From assembly GCF_031143425.1 (NCBI RefSeq), contig NC_090444.1, positions 56,291,533 through 56,355,532 of the forward strand: 64,000 bases of DNA, in the 5' to 3' direction. Source of the DNA: Pleurodeles waltl. Lineage: Eukaryota; Chordata; Amphibia; Caudata; Salamandridae. The notes below the pieces were generated by a model. The model did not search any database and was not told the origin of the DNA. It saw nothing but the letters and a program-made list of their open reading frames with translations. How positions within the stretch are numbered: position 1 is the first letter of the stretch; each line of letters starts with the position of its first letter. The position numbers were made by a program, and so were the translations under genes. Positions 19,573-31,797 of this stretch are shown here, piece after piece.

Positions 19573-22500
19573 AAGAGTGTCACCCCACCCAGGTAAGTGG
19601 AGTGTGTAGAGGGTTGATAGGGGTACCAGAAACACACAGGTAAGCACCACAACACCCCCCAGCAACGAGGAGAGCAGAAGTAAATTACTAGAATTTCCCC
19701 AGAACACCAACTTAGAAGAAAAGAAGAGAATTGCAAAACCCAGAGAGGACTGCAGTCAGGTTTGCTTGTCTGGATTCCACCAACAAGCCTTGGCACAGGC
19801 AAGACTCACGGTTGGTGGAAAGTGGAGCTGCCGGGGACCAGCGAGGTCCAGGAGGACTAAACCTGGGAGGTGGAGTCAGAGGGGGCCTCAGCATCGCAGA
19901 GAGCCCAGAGAAGCACAGGCAACATGCACAGACGTCCCACAGGATGGGAACACAGAAGGTGCAAATGGAGCCCATGCAGCACTACAAAAAGAAGTCCCAC
20001 GCTGCAGGAGAGCCACTCAGGTTGCTGTGCATCAAAGGAAGGAGTGCTAGTAGCTAGAGCTACAGGAAGAGTGAAGACCCCTTGGAAGAAGTGTCAACAA
20101 GCCTTGGCAGCTGCAAAGGATGCAGTGCACAGGGGTACTGTCCTTCGTGGGAAAGCAAATGCTTACCTCCACCCAAGTTGGACAGCTGGTAGAGAGGACT
20201 GTCTGACCCACTTCTGACCACTTCCTTTGTTGCAGGATCCACGCAGCTCAGCAGGAGAGGGGATTCAAGCAGCCAGTTGCCGTTGCTGTTGGTGCCTGCA
20301 GATGCAGGGGAGTGACTCCTTCACTTCAAGGGAGATTCCTTCTTCTTTCCTGTGCAGACTGAAGATGGGCTGTCCACAGAGGATGCACAACCGGGGAAAT
20401 GTTGCAAAAGCTGGAAGGGGCCAGAGAAACAATGTTGCAGGCAAAGTCTTTATCTTCGGGTCCTAGAGAGTCCAGGAGCAGTTTCTTTGGTCAGAGGTAA
20501 AAGTAAGTGATGCAGAGGGATCTTGCTGGAATCTTGCAAGCCGAATCTGAGGAATCACCCAAAAGAGAGACCTGAAAGGGGGATTGGTCACCTAGCTATG
20601 GGACCACCTATCAGGAGGGGGCTCTGATGTCACCTGCCTGGCCTGGCTACTCCTATGGTCCCAGAGCTCCCTGTCAACCTTGGATTCAAGATGGCAAAAC
20701 CCAGGGACCCTCTGGAGGAGCTCTGGGTACCAACCCTGGGGTGGTGATGGACAGGGGAGTGGTCACTCCCCTTTCCATTGTCCTGTTGTGTGTCTGAGCA
20801 GGGACTGGAGGTCTCTGAACTAGTGTAGGCTGGTTTATTCATGAAGGGCACCAAATGTGCCCTTCAAAGCATACCACTGGTTTGGGGAAGCTACCCCTCT
20901 CAAGCCATTTAGCACCTATTTCCTAAGGGATACGGTGTAACACCCCTCTCCCAAAGGAAATCCTTTGCTCTGTCTTCCTGGCCTTGATCTGGTCAAGCAA
21001 CAGGAGGGCAGAAACCTGTCTGAGGAGTGGCAGAAGCTGAGGCTGCCTGGAAAACCTCAGAAGGATGTGGAAGCAATGCTGGGGGTCCTCTAAGAAGCCC
21101 ACAGAGTGCATGGAATCATGCAACCAATACTTGCAAAAATATTGGGGGATGATTCCAACATGTTTGATACAAAACATGCCTAGATCTAGAGTTGCCATTA
21201 TGTAGCTGGACATAGGTACTGACCTATGTCCAGTACACACGCAAAATGGCATTCCTGCGCTCACAAATTCCAGGAAAGTAGGTCTGAAGTTTGTGAGGGC
21301 ACCTCTGCTAGTGCAGGGGTGCCCTCACACACAGGTACATGCATCCTGTTCCCTGGGCTGAGAGGGCCTACCATAGGGGTGTCTTATAGTGACCTGGTGC
21401 ATTGATCTAGAGTGAAAATGGGTGCATACACCCGGTTCACACAGACTGCAATGGCAGGCCTGCAGAACCCTTTGCATGGGCTCCCTATAGGTGACAGAAT
21501 AATTGCTGCAGCCTATAGGGATCCCCTGCAACTCCAATGCCCTGGGTTCCTAGGTACCATAAACTAGGGGCTTACATGGAAGGCCAGTATGCTAATTGTG
21601 GGATGAAATACAGAGTTTTGGGAGTGAGAGCATAATCACTGGGGCCCTGGTTAGCAGGATCCCACTGAACACAATTAAACACGCTGGCATCAGGAAGAAA
21701 AGAGGGTAACAATGCCAAGAAAGAGGGTACTTTCCTACAGAGATTGCCTATCTGTGTGTGAGAGTGGGTGTGAGAGTGTCTGTATTGTTATGAGAGCAGT
21801 TGTGATAGTGTCTGTCTGGTTGTGAGAGGGTGTATTAGAACGTCAGACTGGGTGTGAAAGGGTTATGTCTGGATGTGAGACTGGGTATGAAATAGTGTGT
21901 CTGGCTATGAGGCTGCATGTGCGAGTGAGTGTCTGGCCGAGACACTGGGTGTGACAGTGTCTGTGACTGAGTGTGAGAGTGTGTAGAGGGATGCCAAAAG
22001 TGTGTACAAGCATTTGTACATATTTTTTGAAGTTTTACAAGATTTGTAGATACACCAGTGGATTTACACCGAGATCCGCTCTGAGCACTGCTGGGGATCA
22101 TCAGATCTCAGAAAACATACAAAATATTATTTATGCATTTTTTACAAGTTATGTATATCTAAGGCACCTTTATATGATCCCCTGGGGTCAGGGACCTCTT
22201 CCCTGACCCCATCTTGTACATTGTCCCCCTCATTTCAGCCCCGGGGACCATTTCCCAATAAAGCAAAATGGTGGCCACAATCTCCCTGCCAGATTGTGGC
22301 CAGCCAATCAGATTCTTCCTGTGGTGGGTGGATCTGTGGACTGACCTGCAGTAGATTTGTGGAGGAGCTGCATCCCTAGATAGCTATATTTTTTGTTTTC
22401 CTTAAATAGCTCTAGTTCTATGGAAACATGGTCCTAACTATAACTACCTAGTGGCGACTATAAAAAGATCTTAACCCAGAAAGTATGATATTTTCATGAT

Positions 22501-25377
22501 TTTCAGAAAATTTGCTCAGATGTTTTTAAGACATGAAAGTTCAAAATATAAAGATATCAGTACGGTTGGTCCCATAGGAGTCCGGTGGGACCACAACATA
22601 GAAATCTGTGAAGGCCTTTTTCCTCATTAGCCTACTTGGTACTATGGACTCAGTGGTCCTGATGCACTGAAGAGCTTTGAAGGAGCAGTCAAAAGCTCCT
22701 GCAGAAGTCCACAAGAACCCCTTGTGGTCATGTGGGACTCCTGCAGCAGACAGCCCAGACGACTCTGAGCTACAATGGGAGTGCAACAGTACTAATAAAA
22801 AAACGTAAAAAAAAGTAAAGTGTGGTTTTAGAGTCTGTGGGAGGTTGAGCATTCAGATAGGGTTGTTTAACAATGAGGGGCTGGCCATGAGGTCTACATC
22901 AGGCTGGGCACTGGGGACAACTCCATATTGCACATTGTTAGACTTGGCATCCTTGGTGTGGTCCCCCTAACTTTTTGCCTCTGTTTCCCAAGTTGTTGCT
23001 GTGTACTGGACTCTGTTTTTGCTGTCTTTGATACTCTGGGCACTTTATCACTGCTATCCAGTGCTAAAGTACAAGTGCTCCTATGTGAAATGTATGTGTA
23101 ATTGGCTTTCCATGATTGGCATATTTGATTTACTAGTAAGTCCCTAGTACAGTGCAATAGAGGTGCCCAGGGCCTGTTAATCAAATGTTACTAGTGGGCA
23201 TGTAGCACTGGTTGTGCCACCCACATTAGAAGCCGTGTAAACATGGCTCAGACCTGCACTGCAGTGTTTTTGTTTGCAGTTTTCAACTGCAAATTTGATT
23301 TGGCAAGTGTACCCACTTGCCAAGTCTAAACCGTCCCTATTTATATATGCAAGGCACCTCTAAGGGAGGCTCTAGGTAGCCCCATGGGCAGGGTGCAGTA
23401 TATGTTAAAGGTGGGAATGTACTTATGTGTTTTACATGTCCTGATTGTGAAATACTGCCAAATTCGGTTTTCACTGTTGCAAGGTCTATCTCTCTCATAG
23501 GTTAACATAGGGGCTAGCTTTAAAAGTTATTAAAGCTCAAATTCCCTTTAGGAACAGATAGAAATGTGGAGTTTGGGGTCTCTGAACTCACAACTTAAAA
23601 ATACATATTTTAGTAAAGTTGGTTTTTAGATTGTGTGTTTGAAAATGCCACTTTTAGAAAGTAGGCATTTTCTTATTTAAACCGTTCTGTGACTCTGCTT
23701 GTTTGTGGATTCCCTGTCTGGGTCAGTTTGACAGTTGGGCTGTTGGCACTTCTCTCTAGACAGTGACACAAAGAGAGCTGGGGTGTAGCCTGCATATCCT
23801 GATGGGCCATCTGTTGTTCAGGGGAGGGGAGGAGTGGTCACTTACACCTGAAAAGGCTGTGCCTGCCCTCACACAATGCAGTCTCCAGCCCCCTAGTGTG
23901 TGTCTGGGGCCTAGCCTGGGCAAGGCAGGAGCTTTCAAACAAAAGAGACTTTTCTTTGAAGTTTACCTACTTTAAAGGCAGAAAGGAGTATAAGTAGTGG
24001 ACCCAAAAACCCTGAAAATTAGATTACTTCAAGGATTCAAGAGGAACCTCTGCCTGGAGAAGAGCTGAAGAGATGAGGAGAAGTGCTGCCCTGGACTGTG
24101 ACTATGCTGTGTTGGGCTATCCTGCAGTTGCTTCTCCTGCCTGTGCAAGGGGACGGAGACTGGACCTTGTGGTATATTCCCGCTTGAGAAGTAACTCTAA
24201 TGGTTTGGATTAGAGCTTGTCTCCTGTTTTGAAGCCTCAGGGACAGCAAAGGCTTCACCAGCCAGACCTGAGTCTACTTGCTGTGGACTCTAGCTTGCAA
24301 GAGGGTGCCATTCCAGTTCCTGGACCCCTGGAAGTGAATTCCTGGACAGAAACCAGTCTAACGACGTTGGACGATGCTGTGCGACTTTGCAAAGGATGCT
24401 GCTGCCTGGAACCATGACGCTGCTTGTCCGAGGCCGTGGACCTCACTGAGTGCGATGCTGATGACCCAGTAAGCTGACGCCACTACCCCGGAACTACAAC
24501 GCCACCTGCCCCAAGGCTATTGACCTTGTAGAAGTCCGACAACCCTGTAGGCCTCACACCGCTGCAGCTGCTGATCCCCCCCGACTTCGCTGACACTGAG
24601 GTGTCGTAAGTCCAACATCCATGACGGCCCGATGCCATCGCAGCGCCTGCAGCCCTGTGACATCATCACAACCCGGTGAGGTTGCCCCGCAGCATCGTGA
24701 CTCCGCCGGACTTTGCATCCGTCAGAACGAAGGGACCGACTTCGCATCTGATACCGCTTCACATAAACTGCCCTGTAGTGAGGGTCCGACGCCTCTGCGT
24801 GACGCCTCTGTCCTTCTGTCCCGTGGCACCATAACTGATGCAGCATCGGACCCAGCGACGCTGCTCTCCCTAACGCCATGCATCAGCCTGTTTTCTACTT
24901 GTTTCTTAAGGTACTGTACTTGGAGGTCGAACGACTCCGTAAATGACACTATTGGCGTTGCATTGTAGGAAACGACTCCATCATGACATCGCATAATACC
25001 AACTTGCAGTATTTGTGCCTCAATGCACTGTTTTCATGCTTTTAAGTGTTAAATTCATATTTTTTAACTGTATGTTGTGGATTTTATCCTATTTGGTCTT
25101 GTTTTGTACAGATAAATATTAACTATTTTTCTAAACCTGTGTTGTGTTATTTTGTAGTGTTTTCATTGTATTACTGTGTGTGTTGGTACAAATACTTTAC
25201 ACATTGCTTAGGAAGTTAAGCCTGCCTGCTTGTGCAAGCTACCAAGGGGGTGAGCAGGGGTTAACTGAGGGTGATTCTCTTTTACCCTGACTAGAGTGAG
25301 GGTCATTTCTTGGACAGGAGGTAACCTGACTGCCAACCAAAAAAAACAATTTCTAACACACATGTGGAAAGGTTATG
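19573..25377. repeat. Repeat A, copy 2
   Basis: This near-full copy starts at AAGAGTGTCACCCC, although about 0.2 kb of the left part seen in copy 3 (53520-53740) is absent. It ends with TTTCTAACA at about 25358 and the short shared flank AAAGGTTATG. It retains the 340-bp block lost from copy 1. No gene was recognised. Its left edge truncates Harbinger B1 and its right edge abuts Harbinger B2. Confidence 0.85.
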
Positions 25378-25705
25378 GTGGTCATTACAACCCTGGCGGT
25401 TGGTGTTAAAGAGGCGGTAAGACCGCCAAAAGGCCGGCGTTATAAAAAAATGGAATTACGACCGTGGCGGAAACTGCCAACAAAGACAGCCACTTTAATA
25501 ATCCGACCGCCATGGTGGTACAAACAAACAGCACGACGGTCACCGCCAACAGACAGGCGGGAGACAATGTACCGCCCACAGTATTACATCAGGCCAATCC
25601 GCCACCTTTTCCGGGGTGGATTCACAGTGAACAAAAACACGGCGGAAACAGGACTCCGAAGGGAAAACGCTCACCTCTGCACACCCCACGAGGAACCAGG
25701 ACGCC

Positions 25706-25788
25706 ATGGAACCAGACCTTCACATATTCCCGGCCTTTATCTTCTTGCTCCTCTACCAGGAGCACGAACGCCAGCGCAGAAGACCACA
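25706..25788 (+). CDS. HARBI1-like transposase, exon 1 (B2)
   Basis: It has the same length, start and CA|GTGAGT donor as 7150-7232, encoding MEPDLHIFPAFIFLLLYQEH and a basic end. Conservation of an open frame, phase and donor in both copies supports it as the true first exon. Exon 2 lies at 30704, 4.9 kb away. Confidence 0.6.
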
Positions 25789-25893
25789 GTGAGTACTGCA
25801 CGTCCGACACAGGGGAGGGGGGAGGGAAAAAACAGAACACACACACGCAACATGCAACACCCCCACTTTCGCCCACTACAACACACACACAAA

Positions 25894-25902
25894 TACATCA
25901 TG
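25894..25902. other. Empty site for the DIRS insertion
   Basis: The sequence CACACAAAT|ACATCATGATAC is continuous here, whereas in B1 the two halves lie on either side of 7335-13345. This defines the pre-insertion target. Confidence 0.93.
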
Positions 25903-26239
25903 ATACATTACAGTTACACCCCCCAATCCCCCGGAAGAATGCAAAGACAAAAGGAAATGAGATGAACGATTGCAATATATTAACATTTTGTAGTCAAATA
26001 ATATACATACACTATTTACAAATATGTACACCAAGAATATTTGTCCAGGGTATTCCACCATTAAAGTCTGTGGACCACTGGGCCCACACTGCATGGGCAA
26101 GGCCCACATAAGATATCCAAACGTGACAGAGAGAACACTGCAGGGGCATCAGATTGAAATAAAACAGGCACCTCAGGGGGAAGGGAAAGGGGGGTACCTC
26201 AGCTGGTTGAGTGCACGACGCCAAATCCACGAGGGGGCC

Positions 26240-27060
26240 CCATGCCCACTGTTCAATCCTGGAGAGTGCAAAGCCACAGTCTCTCAAGTCTCTACAGTGG
26301 GTGGGTTGCCCACTGCTATATCCTGGGGAGTGCAACGCCACGGTCTCTCAAGTCTCTATAGTGGGTGGTTTGCCCACTGTTATATCCTGGGGAGTGCAAA
26401 GCCACAGTCTCTCAAGTCTCTACAGTGGGTGGTTTGCCCACTGTGCAATCCTGGGGAGTGCAAAGCCACAGTCGCTCAAGTCTCTACAGTGGGTGGGTTG
26501 CCCACTGTTATATCCTGGGGAGTACAAAGCCACAGTCTCTCAAGTCTCTACAGTGGGTGGGTTGCCCACTGTTATATCCTGGGGAGTGCAAAGCCAGAGT
26601 CTCTCAAGTCTCTACAGTGGGTGGTTTGCCCACTGCTACATCCTGGGGAGTGCAAAGCCACAGTCTCTCAGGTCACTACAGTGGGTGGGTGCACACTGCT
26701 ATATCCTGGGGATTGCAAAGCCACAGTCTCTCAAGTCTCTACAGTGGGTGGTTTGCCCAGTGTGCAATCCTGGGGAGTGCAAAGCCACAGTCTCTCAAGT
26801 CTCTACAGTGGGTGGGTTGCCCACTGTTATATCCTGGGGAGTGCAAAGCCACAGTCTCTCAAGTCTCTACAGTGGGTGGGTTGCCCACTGCTACATCCTG
26901 GGGAGTGCAAAGCCAGAGTCTCTCAAGTCTCTACAGTGGGTGGTTTGCCCACTGCTACATCCTGGGGAGTGCAAAGCCACAGTCTCTCAAGTCACTACAG
27001 TGGGTGAGTGCACACTGCTATATCCTGGGGATTGCAAAGCCACAGTCTCTCAAGTGGATA
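26240..27060 (+). repeat. 64-bp minisatellite, about 13 units (B2)
   Basis: CAGTGGGTG landmarks at 26295, 26359, 26423, 26487, 26551, 26615, 26679, 26742, 26806, 26870, 26934 and 26998 give a 64-bp period with one 63-bp unit. Variants such as TTATATCC and TGCAATCC alternate between units, so internal unit types could be tracked. Long open frames in all three plus phases are artefacts of the array. Confidence 0.95.
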
Positions 27061-27081
27061 ACAGTCTCTACTGGTTCTGGA

Positions 27082-27405
27082 GGGGGCTTGGTGCCCAGAG
27101 TGCTTCATCCTGCCAAGGACAGAGGTAGTGGATGCCTTTCTCCATTGGTTATGGAGGGAGCTTGGTGCACAGAGTGCTTCATCCTGCCAAGGACAATGGT
27201 AGTGGATGCCTTTCTCCACTGGTTCTGGAGGGGGCTTGGTGCCCAGAGTGCTTCATCCTGCCAAGGACAGAGGTAGTGGATGCCTTTCTCCACTGGTTCT
27301 GGAGGGGTCTTGGTGTCCACAGTGCTTCATCCTGCCAAGGACAGAGGTAGTGGATGTGATACTCCACTGGTTCTGGAGGGGGCTTGGTGCCCAGAGTGCT
27401 TCATC
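27082..27405 (+). repeat. 74-bp minisatellite, about 5 units (B2)
   Basis: TGCTTCATCC landmarks at 27101, 27175, 27249, 27323 and 27397 give an exact 74-bp period. The unit is GGAGGGGGCTTGGTGCCCAG followed by AGTGCTTCATCCTGCCAAGG and a spacer. B1 carries a single unit (about 14080-14125), so this array expanded after the copies separated, or collapsed in B1. Confidence 0.93.
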
Positions 27406-27410
27406 CTGCA

Positions 27411-27590
27411 TGTGGCAGTCCTGTCTTTGGCAGTGGTGCATGTGGCGGTCCTGTCTTTGGCAGCAGTGCTTGTGGCGGTCCTGTCTTTGGCAGCGGTGCA
27501 TGTGGCGGTCCTGTCTTTGGCAGCAGTGCTTGTGACGGTCCTGTCTTTGGCAGCGGTATATGTGGCGGTCCTGTCTTGGGCAGCGGTTCA
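27411..27590 (+). repeat. 30-bp minisatellite, about 6 units (B2)
   Basis: Units at 27411, 27441, 27471, 27501, 27531 and 27561 share TGTGGCGGTCCTGTCTTTGG. B1 has about ten units. Confidence 0.9.
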
Positions 27591-27653
27591 GCTGCTGGCG
27601 GTTCTGTCTTGCCCAGCGGTTGAGCTGCTGGCGGTTCTGTCTGGCCCCGTGGT

Positions 27654-29308
27654 TCAGCTGCTGGCGGTTCTGTCTGGCCCAGCGGGGCTGCTGCTGGCAG
27701 TCCTCTCTGGCCCAGCAGGGCTGCTGCTGGCAGTCCTCTCTGGCCCAGCGGGGTTGCTTCTGGCGGTCCTCTCTGGCCCAGCGGGGCTGCTGGCGGTTCT
27801 GTCTGTCCCAGCGGGGCTGCTGGCGGTCTTCTCCACCGTGGTGATCCTCCCAGACCTTCCGGCTTTCTTGGGCCCCTTCCCCACCTTGGAAGGTGTCGTT
27901 GCTGACTCCGCACTCCCACCTGTGCCCCTGGGAGCGGCTTTGCTGGCTGTTTTGTTCCCCCTCTCCCGCCGGGCACTGGCCACCTTTTGATGCTTGACAG
28001 GTGGTGGACTGTCCGTGCTGTGGCTCCTTGCCACACTGGGTGCCCTGCTGTCCGGTGCACACCAGAATCCGGTGACTACTGGCACCACTGGTCCGGGAGA
28101 TGTTGCGGCTGAGGTGCTGGGTTGGGACCTGGAGAGTGAGGCCCTAGGAGACTGACGGGGTGGGGGAGGTGAGGGAAAGAGGTCAAGGGTGGACATGAAA
28201 AGTTTCTAAGGAACACTGGGACGGGTAGCTGGAGGGGGTTTGGGAGTGGAGGAAGAGGTTGTGGTTGTAGGAGGTGTATGTTTGGTGACTTTGGGTGAAG
28301 GTGCATGCTCTGGAGGCTGTCGTGAGGTAGATGGCTGTTGGGTGGGTGTGTGCCTGAGTTTGTGTACCTCAGGAGGTGGCGTCACAGACACACTGGGAGA
28401 GGACACAGGGGATGTGTGAATGGTGGGGGTGGTGACTGCACATGAGTGGGGTGTGGTGGTGGGTGTGCTGGTGATGGACGTAGTGGATGTAGATGTAGTG
28501 CATGCAGGTGTGAGTAGAGACGAGACTGGGAGGGAGGAGGGAGACGTGGAGGAGGGGGACACAGTGGAGGCAGTGGATGTTGGTATTTCTGCATGTGTGT
28601 GATGCTTGCGTGAGAGCCTGTGGGATGTGTGGTGCTTATGTTTGCCAGAGCTTCCCTTGTGTGTTGATTTGTGCGCATGCGGGTCTGATGGTGTGCTTGG
28701 AGTAGGCTGAGGTACAGGGGATTGGGTCTGGGTGGAGGAAGTTGGAGGGGGGAGGCTAGAGACGGGGACAATGGCTGCCATCAGTGCTGTGGCCAGAGTC
28801 TGAAAAGCTTGCTGAAGGGCTGCCTGACCAGAATGAATGCCCTCCAGGAATGCATTGCTTTGTTGCAACTGTCTCTCTACACCCTGGATGGCATTCAAAA
28901 TGGTAGACTGCCCAACAGTGAGGGACCTGAGGAGGTCAATGGCCTCCTCACTGAGGGCAGCAGGGGTGACTGGGGCAGGGGCTGAGGTGGATGGGGCGAA
29001 GGAGATGCCCACCCTCCTGGGAGAGCGGCCACGGGGCAAAGGCTGAGGGGCTGCTGGGAGGGCGGTGCTGGAGGTGGGATGGCGGCTGTACATGTAGATG
29101 CGGGGGGCACAGATGGGGCCGCCACCACAAGGGAACTCCCATCAGAGGACGAGTCCGTTTCGCTGGTGTCAGCTCCTGTCCCCGCCGTGGAGCTCCCTTC
29201 GCCCTCCGTCCCACTGGTGAACTCGAGAGTTCGTAGTGTCACCCTGCAGGGCCATGGGGGATGCAGCTCCCTCCTGCTCCAATGCCACTGCTCCTCCGCC
29301 TGATGATG
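27654..29308 (-). pseudogene. SANT/Myb-like Harbinger protein, exon 3 (B2)
   Basis: It is homologous to 14431-16117: an acidic Ser-rich start, the IDLLRSLTVGQSTILNAIQ helical block, Thr/Ser/Pro linkers and terminal PAGPERTASS repeats. A TAG replaces a Lys codon at about 28206, splitting the frame into 28206-29093 and 27654-28196. The same frame change between the acidic start and the helical block is needed here as in B1. Confidence 0.6.
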
Positions 29309-29684
29309 CTAATGCACACATGTACAGGGAGACCACAAAAAGGGGGGGGAAGACAGAAGAAAGACAAGTTGAGTGCATGCATTACCGCTAACGCTGGCGG
29401 ACACGACAGACACAGAAGCCCCCTTCACTACACCGCGCATTTGGGGTCCACTATTCAATACCTGGTAAATGGACTACAAGGCTATGGCCGATATCTGCAC
29501 ACATGGATGTCACAGGAGCCGGACTAGGTGTAGTTGGCACTGTACCCAGGTGGGAAGGTGCCACAGGGTCTGCATGAAAAAGGGGACTTACTAGCACACT
29601 CGCCCTGGCCTAAACACACAGCCCACCTCCCCCACCCAGACATCTCCACTGCGCACTGAATCAGCAGAATGAGAGTGTACTCAC

Positions 29685-29944
29685 CCCCTTGCTTGTTGCT
29701 GCTGTGATGCCCTCAAGCGCCCATCCAACTCTGGGTCCGCCACCGCCAGGATCCTAAACATCAGGGGGGTCATGGTGCGACGGGCACCTCTCCCACGTTG
29801 GGAGGCCATCCCCAGCTTCTTGCTCCAGTGGCGAATGTCCTTCCATCTTTTACGGCAGTGGGTGCTCCGTCTGTGATAGACCCCCAGGGTCCGGACATCC
29901 TTGGCGATGGCACGCCAAATGTCCTTCTTCTGGTGGGCGCTGAC
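29685..29944 (-). pseudogene. SANT/Myb-like Harbinger protein, exon 2 (B2)
   Basis: The acceptor is CCTGTAG|GTCAGC and the donor GTGAGTA. The Trp that is a stop in B1 is intact here (KKDIWRAI), followed by HCRKRWKDIRHW. The length is 260 bp against 271 in B1, because of an internal deletion and a 4-bp insertion near the donor that changes the outgoing phase. Confidence 0.7.
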
Positions 29945-30141
29945 CTACAGGAATTGTACAGGGGAAAAAGAGATGTTATTACCAACTGCACCATCACAGT
30001 CATTGGCCCGCATCCCTACCCTTGCCTTGTGGCACATGCACTCACCGTCGTTTCATGCATGCCTCATTCTCACCCCCCTCTCTTTCATCCACCACACTCC
30101 ATACAGGCATTACCCATACAGCATGCTCCCAGTTTACTTAC

Positions 30142-30255
30142 CTTTTTGTCTGGAGGACCGTAGAGTAGCGTGTACTGGGGGAGGACCCCATCCACGAGTT
30201 TCTCCAACTCCTCTGTGGTGAAGGCAGGGGCCCTTTCCCCAGACGCACTAGCCAT
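30142..30255 (-). CDS. SANT/Myb-like Harbinger protein, exon 1 (B2)
   Basis: This 114-bp exon runs from the ATG at 30255 to the donor AAAAAG|GTAAGT and encodes MASASGERAPAFTTEELEKL and the rest of the first helix. It is intact. Confidence 0.75.
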
Positions 30256-30703
30256 TGTCTCTTCCAGACTGAGGTCACAGCAGCACTTGCAGTGTAGGTC
30301 CTCTCCTGTCAAAGATCAAGTATCGAGTGATTGAACAGATAGAAAATAGTGGTCACGTCTGTGGCGGTGCGTACCGTCACCGCTGGCGTACATCATCATT
30401 GGCTCCTGGGACCCATAGGGTCCAATGTTAACCAATGCAGAATTGTGCTGCGGTCTTCGACCGCCTACCGCGACGGTGTACAACGCCAGCGCAGTTACAT
30501 CACATCCCATTGTCCCACTTTACAGGTCAGGCAGCCGCCATTTCAGGGGCCCAAATGGCTTGAATTATAACTGCGTCACACATACCTAGGCCTTGGCTCA
30601 ACACTCATACAGGCATAAATCGGGTTATGAATGGTTTTCTGAGTAAGCTGTGTTTACGTACCTCTAAGTTGGTTGACTCTGTGCTCGATGTTGTTCTTCA
30701 TAG

Positions 30704-30903
30704 GCACCATCCGCTGGGCGACCAGTACATCTCCCATGTTAATGCCAAATTCCCTGGCTCAGTGCATGACGCTTACATCCTGCGGAATAGCAGCATCCCT
30801 TATGTGATGGGGCAATTCCAGAGGCACCGTGTGTGGCTATTAGGTGAGCACCTGGAACAAAATTGTTGGGAATATTTGTCTGGGTCTGGGGATATCCCTA
30901 CAG
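30704..30903 (+). pseudogene. HARBI1-like transposase, exon 2 with internal deletion (B2)
   Basis: The exon opens at the same acceptor as B1, but after about 13 bp it jumps to the equivalent of 18043 in B1. About 500 bp is lost, including the helix-turn-helix region and the first catalytic Asp. The second Asp (SVHDAYIL) and the end of the exon remain, with an intact donor ACAG|GTTAGT. The deletion makes this copy catalytically dead. Confidence 0.8.
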
Positions 30904-30942
30904 GTTAGTGTGTGTCTAACAGTTGTCCCTCGACATTTGCAG

Positions 30943-31304
30943 GTGACTCTGGCCACCCCAACCTGTCATGGCTACTGACCCCAGTGAGGAATCCCAGGAC
31001 AAGGGCAGAGGAACGCTACAATGAGGCACATGGGTGAACTAGGAGGGTTATAGAGATGACTTTTGGCCTCCTGAAGGCCAGGTTCCGCTGCCTCCATATG
31101 ACAGGTGTTTCCCTATTCTACTCACCAAAGAAGGTGTGCCAGATCATCGTGGCCTGCTGTATGCTTCACAACTTAGCTTTGCGACGACAGGTGCCTTTTC
31201 TGCAGGAGGATGGTCCAGATGGAGGTGTTGTGGCAGCTGTGGAGCCTGTGGACAGCGAAGATGAAGAAGCAGAAGAGATGACGTCAACAACAGGGACTCT
31301 GTGA
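30943..31304 (+). pseudogene. HARBI1-like transposase, exon 3 (B2)
   Basis: After the 39-bp intron (30904-30942) the frame resumes with [22 protein letters not shown] near 31035 interrupts it before the catalytic Glu region. The downstream part (TFGLLKARFRCL, CQIIVACCMLHNLALR and an acidic tail) is intact to 31304. Near 31275 a small indel changes the last residues relative to B1. Confidence 0.75.
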
Positions 31305-31797
31305 TCCTGCAATACTTCCAGTGAGACACAGGTAAGAATACAAACCTGCCTACTACATATACTTTATCACTACTACCTCTCTACTGTCTATTCCTTTTCA
31401 CCCAGTGTATGCTCACTGAGTTGTCACTTTCCCTTACGATTTCAGAGATGTGGGTCCCACTGTGTGACATCTGCTTTGTTTCCTCATGGACTAGAGTTGT
31501 GTGACATGTTGACATTACTATTGAAAGAGCATTTTGTCACTGTAATTGCTAATACAACATTTTGAAATCACAGACAGACTCCAGATTGTTTTGTGCTTAA
31601 AGGGTGTTTATTTAAGTGCTAAATATTGGAGGGTGTTGTAAAATGGTGAGGGGTGATGGTGGAGGAATGTCCATGGCAGAGTCTAGTCTATTGGTCTCAC
31701 AGGTGCATTGTCCAAAGGGGCATAGGAAGTGGAGCTGGGGCAGTTGATGGATGGACAGGGTTACAAGTGGGACAGGGGGATGACATTCAGGGTGGTC

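Noticed and set aside
26240..27060. Regular 64-bp repeats that might suggest a CRISPR array.
   Set aside because: Units are directly adjacent with no variable spacers, and the context is a eukaryotic transposon.
26024..27276. Three long overlapping plus-strand frames of about 300 residues.
   Set aside because: They run through the 64-bp and 74-bp arrays. A 64-bp unit rotates the frame each repeat, so all phases show the same peptide words. They are artefacts of tandem repetition.
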